From an uncultured Lachnospiraceae bacterium (GTDB lineage Bacteria > Bacillota_A > Clostridia > Lachnospirales > Lachnospiraceae): DNA of 11,939 nt. Below, piece by piece: positions 7,637 through 11,939 of this stretch (position 1 is the stretch's first letter; each line of letters opens with the position of its first letter). The position numbers were made by a program, and so were the translations under genes. Location: the NCBI GenBank assembly GCA_900555005.1, contig USJM01000043.1, forward strand, positions 1-11,939, read 5' to 3'. The notes under the pieces are model-generated. The model searched no databases, was not told the origin of the DNA, and saw only the letters and a program-made list of their open reading frames with translations.

Positions 7637-8616
7637 TCAACCGCGCAAAAGAACTCCTCGCTGACGGCACTGTCGTCCGCGTTCTCGGCTGGAAGAAAGG
7701 GGATCTGCCGTACAATCCGGAGCCGCATATCTTTACATCTGCTCAGGAGCTCGAGAAGGATTTCATCTACAATGGATTCTGCGGGGCAAACCTCAGCAAA
7801 TACATGATTGCGGCAACAAAGCTGGAAGGAAAGACGCTCGTCTTTCTGAAACCGTGCGACACGTTCAGCTTCAACCAGCTGATCAAGGAGCATCAGGTGA
7901 ACCGCGACAATGCGTACATCATCGGTGTCGGCTGCAAGGGCAAGCTTGACCACAGGAAGTTTGCCGCGATGGGACTTGGCGACATCGCCGGGATCTCCGG
8001 AATCGAGCTGAGCGATGCATGCGACCGGATTCATGTAAAGACAATTTACGGCGAGGAGAGGGACATCGATTACCGCGATGTCATGCTGGAAAGATGCTTC
8101 TTCTGCAAGACGAAGGAACATCAGATCTTCGATGAGAAGCTCCTCGATTCCAAGGATACGGTTGCAGAGGGTGCTGACCGTTTTGAGGAAGTCCGAAAGA
8201 TTGAGGCGATGACCCCGGCGGAGCGCTATGCGTTCTTCCGCTCAGAGCTTTCAAAGTGCATTCGCTGCAATGCCTGCAGAAATGTCTGCCCGGCATGCAA
8301 CTGCAGACACTGTGTCTTTGACAATACGAAATATGACACTGCCCAGAAGGCGAACGCAGATACATTTGAGGAGAATATGTTCCACATCATCCGCGCCTTC
8401 CATGTCGCTGGAAGATGTACAGACTGTGGTGAGTGCTCCAGAGTCTGCCCGCAGAACATCCCGCTGCATCTGTTCAACCGCAAGTTCATTCTGGATGCAG
8501 ATGACCTGTATGGAGAGTTCCAGGCCGGTTCGGACACGACGACTCCCGGACCTCTGACCGCATACACGCTTCACGATGTTGAGCCCGCAGCCGGGCTGGA
8601 GAGGAGCAGAGGATGA
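7624..8616 (+). CDS. flxC: FlxC-like 4Fe-4S dicluster protein of the Flx-Hdr complex
   Basis: This 330-residue protein has an N-terminal alpha/beta region (FLKPCDTFSFNQLIKEH and IIGVGCKGKL) followed by a C-terminal ferredoxin module with Cys212/215/218/222 and Cys265/268/271/275 in CxxCxxCxxxCP form. Extra cysteines occur in CFFCK and in NCRHC after the first motif. The architecture resembles F420-dehydrogenase FrhB-like and sulfhydrogenase beta-type proteins that move electrons between flavin and Fe-S partners. Position between flxD and a HydB/AsrA-like gene matches the FlxABCD-HdrABC arrangement, so I infer an internal electron relay. ATG 7624 is preceded by GGAGG (7612-7616) with 7-nt spacing and overlaps flxD by 13 bp. 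The letter C is assigned by context. The family is clearer than the exact subunit name. Confidence 0.75.
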   Translation: MQELINRAKELLADGTVVRVLGWKKGDLPYNPEPHIFTSAQELEKDFIYNGFCGANLSKYMIAATKLEGKTLVFLKPCDTFSFNQLIKEHQVNRDNAYIIGVGCKGKLDHRKFAAMGLGDIAGISGIELSDACDRIHVKTIYGEERDIDYRDVMLERCFFCKTKEHQIFDEKLLDSKDTVAEGADRFEEVRKIEAMTPAERYAFFRSELSKCIRCNACRNVCPACNCRHCVFDNTKYDTAQKANADTFEENMFHIIRAFHVAGRCTDCGECSRVCPQNIPLHLFNRKFILDADDLYGEFQAGSDTTTPGPLTAYTLHDVEPAAGLERSRG

Positions 8617-9652
8617 AAAAGATTGCGAAAGAGAACCTCCCGAAGCTCTTTGCTGAGGTATCGGCTGCAATGGATCTCTTCACACCTGTGAAGATGGCCG
8701 ATGTGACAAACTGGGGACTGTGGGATGACAGCAGAGTGGCAGACCTTGACACACTGAAGACGGTCAAGAGCCCGAAGGATGTCTTTTTCCCGCAGTGCCA
8801 GACGCTTTATATGGTTCACCACGATGACAATGGATTTGAGATCAGCCCGATGAGCTGACCGAGAAGCCATTCTGCGTATTCGGAATCCGTCCCTGTGATG
8901 TGAAGGCACTGACGGTCATGGATCAGGTTTTCCTGAACCAGGAGCCGGTTGACACCTTCTACAAGGCGAGAAGAGAACATGCCATTCTGGTATCGCTTGC
9001 GTGCCACAAGCCGGCGCAGACCTGCTTCTGCAAAGTCTTCGGCACGGATGCTGCGGCTCCGGATGCAGATGTCGCAATGTGGGCGATCGACGGATTCTTC
9101 TATCTTGATGCCCAGACAGAGAAGGGTACCGCCTGGCTGGATCAGTTCGCAGGCGTCTTCGAGGATGCGGGAGATGTCAGTGACAAGATCTCAAAGGAAC
9201 AGGATTCAATCCGCAGCATTGTCGAAACGCTTCCCTATACGCACCTTTCGCTTGAGGGATGGGGACCTGGCAAGGTTGATGAAAAGTTCAATGATCCTCA
9301 CTGGAAGGAACTCTCAGACGCATGCCTGGCATGCGGAACCTGTACCTTCGTCTGCCCGACCTGCCAGTGCTATGACATCAAGGACTTCAATACCGGTCAC
9401 GGCATCCAGAGATACCGCTGCTGGGACAGCTGCATGTACTCTGACTTCACGCTGATGGCAGCGGCGAACAATCGTCTGACCCAGATGCAGCGCTACCGTC
9501 AGAGATTCATGCACAAGCTGGTATACTTCCCGGAGAACAACAACGGCCTGTATATGTGCGTCGGCTGCGGCCGCTGTGTGGACAAGTGTCCGCAGGCACT
9601 GAATATTGTCAAAGTGATCAAGACGATGGGAAAGGAGAACGCAGATGTCTGA
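8613..9652 (+). CDS. flxB: FlxB-like protein (sulfhydrogenase beta / AsrA-type 4Fe-4S dicluster), one apparent frame slip
   Basis: The product resembles sulfhydrogenase beta subunit HydB and anaerobic sulfite reductase AsrA, which link the NAD(P)H-flavin subunit to other Fe-S centres. Frame 3 from 8613 to about 8847 joins frame 2 from 8849 if one base is added near 8848, giving a 346-residue protein (join ISP-DELTEKPFCVFGIRPCDVKAL). The GIRPCDVKAL and ACHKPAQTCFC motifs are typical of this family. In corrected numbering the C-terminal ferredoxin motifs are Cys238/241/244/248, with CPTCQC after it, and Cys316/319/322/326. Without the correction translation would stop at 8858 after 81 residues, losing all clusters. 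Conservation on both sides argues for a sequence error. The ATGA overlap with flxC (4 bp) and the 8-bp overlap with flxA indicate translational coupling. Confidence 0.85.
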
Positions 9653-10505
9653 AGAATGCCTGTGTCATAACGACAAATATGTGCGTGATGCCCTGATCCC
9701 TCAGGTCGGAATCATCCAGAAGATCACGCAGGAAACGCCCGATGTGAGATCCTTCCAGGTCATCAAACCGGGCGGCGGCAAGCTGATTGATCAGATGCCC
9801 GGACAGTGCGCGATGATCTGCGCACCTGGTATCGGTGAGGCGATGTTCTCCATCACCTCCTCGCCCACTGTCAAAGACTACAACGAATTCTCCATCAAGG
9901 AATGCGGAGAACTTACAACCTATCTTCATGGCCTTCACGAGGGAGACCAGATCCTGGTCAGAGGCCCCTATGGCAACCATTTCCCGGTTGAGGACAAGTT
10001 CAAGGGCAAGAACCTTCTGTTCATCGCAGGCGGAATCGGCCTCGCGCCGCTTCGCTCTGTCATCAACTACTGCCTTGCACACCGTGAGGACTACGGAACC
10101 ATCAATGTTCTTTACGGTTCCCGCTCCAAGAAGGATCTCGTCAAGCTTGAGGAAATCCAGAATGTATGGGAGAAGGCTCCGAACACGAATGTCTATCTGA
10201 CCATCGACCGGGAAGATCCGGAATGGGACGGTCACGTAGGCTTTGTCCCGACCTACCTCAAGGAAGTCGGATTCGATACAGACCTGACCGCGATCATCTG
10301 CGGGCCGCCAATCATGATCAAGTTCTGCCTGCAGGGTCTGACAGAACTCGGTTTCTCGAAAGAGCAGGTCTACACAACACTGGAGCTTCGCATGAAATGC
10401 GGAATCGGCAAGTGCGGCCGCTGCAACATCGGAACCAAGTACGTCTGCAAGGACGGACCGGTGTTCAGATGCGACCAGATTGACGAACTCCCCCAGGAAT
10501 ATTAA
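9645..10505 (+). CDS. flxA: FlxA-like NAD(P)H:FAD oxidoreductase (sulfhydrogenase gamma / AsrB type)
   Basis: This is the expected entry point for electrons from NADH. The 286-residue protein has the ferredoxin-NADP+ reductase fold: a flavin-binding beta-barrel with FSITSSP (about residues 65-71), a nucleotide-binding domain with AGGIGLAP (residues 128-135) and CGPPIMI (from residue 219), and a C-terminal [2Fe-2S] site CGIGKCGRC...C at Cys252, Cys257, Cys260 and Cys268, as in HydG/AsrB and dihydroorotate dehydrogenase electron-transfer subunits. ATG 9645 follows AAAGGAG (9631-9637) at 7 nt and overlaps flxB by 8 bp. Preference for NADH over NADPH cannot be told from sequence by eye; NADH is assumed from characterised Flx systems. 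It closes the compact operon, and a structured 163-nt gap follows. Confidence 0.9.
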   Translation: MSEECLCHNDKYVRDALIPQVGIIQKITQETPDVRSFQVIKPGGGKLIDQMPGQCAMICAPGIGEAMFSITSSPTVKDYNEFSIKECGELTTYLHGLHEGDQILVRGPYGNHFPVEDKFKGKNLLFIAGGIGLAPLRSVINYCLAHREDYGTINVLYGSRSKKDLVKLEEIQNVWEKAPNTNVYLTIDREDPEWDGHVGFVPTYLKEVGFDTDLTAIICGPPIMIKFCLQGLTELGFSKEQVYTTLELRMKCGIGKCGRCNIGTKYVCKDGPVFRCDQIDELPQEY

Positions 10506-10515
10506 ACAAAGGCAG

Positions 10516-10645
10516 CCACAGACAGACGGCAAGCTCAGAGGACATGCTTGCATGTAACTCTGAGCGATGCCGGATGGCTGTGGGGCACGTGGCGGAGCCA
10601 CGGTGCCCCGGCAAAGCGAGCAGCTCTGCTACGAGCCTATTTTTT
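10516..10645 (+). promoter_or_regulatory. Structured RNA leader between flxA and the fumarate-reductase-like genes
   Basis: The first element is one long interrupted hairpin: CCACAG (10516-10521) with CTGTGG (10578-10583), CGGC (10527-10530) with GCCG (10569-10572), GCTCAGAG (10533-10540) with CTCTGAGC (10558-10565), and ACATGC (10542-10547) with GCATGT (10550-10555). The second is a GC-rich hairpin, GGGGCACGTGGC (10582-10593) with GCCAC (10597-10601) and GTGCCCC (10603-10609). A terminator-like stem and U-tract follow. TGCCGG (10568-10573) is also fully complementary to CCGGCA (10608-10613), which would compete with both the first hairpin and the base of the terminator. I do not recognise a known riboswitch class. 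It may be a cis-regulatory RNA, an mRNA stabiliser or processing site, or a dispersed palindromic repeat. Confidence 0.6.
10610..10645 (+). terminator. Terminator-like stem and U-tract before frdB
   Basis: GGC (10610-10612) pairs with GCC (10635-10637), and CGAGCA (10617-10622) with TGCT(A)CG (10627-10633, one bulged A). The structure is followed by TA and six T residues (10640-10645). The stem is interrupted by a small internal loop, so it is weaker than the terminator after secDF. It may partly separate expression of the frd-like genes from the hdr-flx operon, or serve as the off state of the structured leader. Confidence 0.5.
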
Positions 10646-10652
10646 CTCATTC

Positions 10653-10660
10653 AAGAAAGG
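10653..10660 (+). promoter_or_regulatory. Ribosome binding site that fixes the frdB start
   Basis: AAGAAAGG lies 8 nt before ATG 10669. The open frame extends upstream into the hairpin region, but that part has no ribosome binding site and encodes sequence unlike the family, so the start at 10669 is preferred. Confidence 0.75.
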
Positions 10661-10668
10661 ACAAAGCC

Positions 10669-11343
10669 ATGGAGAAGATGGTGAACGTATACTTCTACGG
10701 AAAGCGCTACAGCGTTCCGGAGAGTCTGACCGTCATCGCAGCCTGGGAGTACGCCGGCTACACGCTGAAGCGCGGAGTCGGATGCCGTCACGGCTTCTGC
10801 GGTGCCTGTGCTACAATCTACCGCATCAAGGGCTCCAACGAGCTCCATACCTGTCTTGCCTGCCAGAAGCAGGTCGAGGACAACATGTATATTGCCTCGA
10901 TCCCGTTCTATCCGCAGGATAAGAGAATCTACAACATCAATGATCTGAAGGTCTCCGATAACGTCATGATGGAGCTGTATCCGGAGATCTACAGCTGCAT
11001 CGGCTGCAATGCCTGCACGAAGGCCTGCCCGCAGAGCCTGAACGTCATGCAGTACATCGCATACGCGCAGAGGGGTGAATTTGAAAAGTGCGCGGAAGAG
11101 TCCTTTGACTGTGTCATGTGCGGCTGCTGCTCGACCAGATGCCCGGCCGGCATTTCTCACCCGTATGTGGGGCTTCTTGCCAGAAGACTGACCGGCAAGT
11201 ATATTGCTCCGAAGAGCAAGCATCTCGAGAAGAGAGTCGAGGAGATTGCTGAAGGCAAGTTCGACGAGCCGATGAAGGAGATGGCATCTCTCCCGACCGA
11301 GAAGCTTGAAGAGCTCTACAACAACCGCGAGATCGAGAAATAA
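10669..11343 (+). CDS. frdB: Fumarate reductase/succinate dehydrogenase-type iron-sulfur protein with HdrC-like double 4Fe-4S domain
   Basis: The 224-residue protein joins an N-terminal plant-type [2Fe-2S] domain (Cys39, Cys44, Cys47, Cys62; GCRHGFCGAC) to a C-terminal ferredoxin domain with two complete CxxCxxCxxxCP motifs, Cys110/113/116/120 and Cys148/151/154/158. Classical quinone-linked FrdB/SdhB has a [3Fe-4S] motif with a missing cysteine at the second site. Here all four cysteines are present, as in HdrC and in TfrB of methanogen thiol:fumarate reductase. TfrB continues into an HdrB-like CCG domain, which is absent here but available as the separate hdrB product. The next gene is the flavoprotein, 12 bp away. 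I infer an electron relay from the Hdr complex to the flavoprotein. Other flavin enoate reductases or succinate oxidation in reverse remain possible. tfrB is an alternative name. Confidence 0.85.
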   Translation: MEKMVNVYFYGKRYSVPESLTVIAAWEYAGYTLKRGVGCRHGFCGACATIYRIKGSNELHTCLACQKQVEDNMYIASIPFYPQDKRIYNINDLKVSDNVMMELYPEIYSCIGCNACTKACPQSLNVMQYIAYAQRGEFEKCAEESFDCVMCGCCSTRCPAGISHPYVGLLARRLTGKYIAPKSKHLEKRVEEIAEGKFDEPMKEMASLPTEKLEELYNNREIEK

Positions 11344-11355
11344 GGAGGGGCGAAG

Positions 11356-11939
11356 ATGTATACAGAAGAGATGCTGGAATCCATCAAAAAGGTGGAGGCG
11401 ACTCGTCCGGAGCGTCTTCACACAGAGCCGCGGCGTCTGAACGCCGAGGAGAAGGATGAACTTCTCAGACAGTGGCATCCGGATTACAGAGAGGATGCTT
11501 TTGATACCATCAAGATCGGCCCGAACAAGGGGCAAAAGGCTCCGAAGCAGCTCGCTGAGCTTCTTCACTCCAACAGCCGCCTGTACGGTATGAATATTGA
11601 CCTGTCCAAGGTTGACTATGACACGGATGTCCTGATCATCGGCGGAGGCGGAGCCGGATGCTCTGCGGCAATCGAGGCGGACAATGCCGGCGCGAAGGTC
11701 ATGATCGTGACCAAGCTCCGCGCAGTGATGCCAACACCATGATGGCAGAGGGCGGTATCCAGGCTGCGGACAAGGAGAATGATTCCCCTGTACAGCATTT
11801 CCTGGATGCATACGGCGGCGGCCACTTTGCCGCAAAGCGTGAGCTGGTCGAGAAGCTTGTCATGGAAGCTCCGGATGCCATCAAATGGCTGAATGATCTC
11901 GGTGTCATGTTCGACAAGGCACCGGATGGAACCATGAAG
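11356..11939 (+). CDS. frdA: Fumarate reductase/succinate dehydrogenase-type flavoprotein, 3' partial, one apparent frame slip
   Basis: This would be the catalytic flavoprotein that reduces fumarate to succinate, or oxidises succinate. About 195 residues are visible before the window ends. An N-terminal extension of roughly 90 residues precedes the FAD Rossmann motif VLIIGGGGAG (residues 92-101). One base is missing near 11722: frame 1 would end as AVMPTP-stop, while the next frame gives SDANTMMAEGGIQAA and continues through AKRELVEKL and APDAIKWLNDLGVMF, which are conserved in this family. In the segment that holds the covalent-FAD histidine in E. coli FrdA (HTVAAEGG), this protein has Asn127 (NTMMAEGG), so FAD is probably bound non-covalently, as in soluble TfrA or NadB types. 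AGGAGGGG lies about 6 nt before the ATG. The substrate-binding half lies outside the window, so fumarate specificity is inferred. Confidence 0.82.

Noticed and set aside
8840..8860. Programmed frameshift in flxB
   Set aside because: No canonical slippery heptamer or downstream stimulatory structure is evident, and the other four breaks share the same direction in unrelated genes.
9618..11835. Long minus-strand open frames opposite flxA, frdB and frdA
   Set aside because: They lie opposite clear + strand Fe-S and flavin proteins and lack motifs or start signals of their own.
1..11939. CRISPR arrays, tRNA or rRNA genes, insertion sequences, attachment sites
   Set aside because: No regularly spaced repeats, no cloverleaf-like or rRNA sequence and no transposase-like protein were seen on either strand.

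Overview
The window is about 11.9 kb of mid-G+C bacterial chromosome with every recognisable gene on the + strand. A fused SecDF followed by RecJ, strong GGAGG ribosome binding sites, GTG/TTG starts and the RecJ sequence style point to an anaerobic Bacillota, most like Clostridia of the Lachnospiraceae type. The exact taxon cannot be fixed from this sequence.

Layout. (1) 1-1785: the C-terminal ~595 residues of SecDF, broken by three single-base frame slips, ending in a strong intrinsic terminator (1834-1888). (2) 1925-3715: recJ, intact, but with Pro-His-His where the family has Asp-His-His. (3) 3716-3857: an intergenic region with a consensus-like sigma-A promoter (TTGACA, 17 bp, TACGAT), a Rex-like operator on its -35 box, and a leader hairpin. 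(4) 3858-10505: a tightly packed seven-gene operon hdrB-hdrC-hdrA-flxD-flxC-flxB-flxA, with overlaps or gaps of 16 bp or less. It encodes a complete soluble FlxABCD-HdrABC complex, an NADH dehydrogenase/heterodisulfide reductase of the flavin-based electron-bifurcating class. (5) 10506-10668: a highly structured 163-nt gap with nested hairpins and a U-tract. (6) 10669-11939: a fumarate-reductase-like pair, an iron-sulfur protein (2Fe-2S plus HdrC-like double 4Fe-4S) and the start of a flavoprotein cut by the window edge.

How the genes may work together. FlxA should oxidise NADH. Electrons would pass through the Fe-S proteins FlxB/FlxC and the MvhD-like FlxD to the FAD of HdrA, where they split between a low-potential path (probably ferredoxin) and a high-potential path through HdrC and HdrB. 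In methanogens the high-potential acceptor is a heterodisulfide, and in Desulfovibrio a DsrC-type disulfide has been proposed. Here a quinone-independent fumarate reductase lies next door. Its Fe-S subunit looks like the N-terminal part of methanogen thiol:fumarate reductase TfrB without the HdrB-like C-terminal part. I infer that fumarate (or a related enoate) may be the terminal acceptor of a cytosolic NADH-driven bifurcating complex. No hydrogenase gene, dsrC-like gene or membrane anchor is visible in the window.

Sequence quality. Five frame slips (near 210, 547, 1281, 8848 and 11722) all need one added base, and each restores conserved protein. They look like systematic single-base deletion errors rather than pseudogenes.
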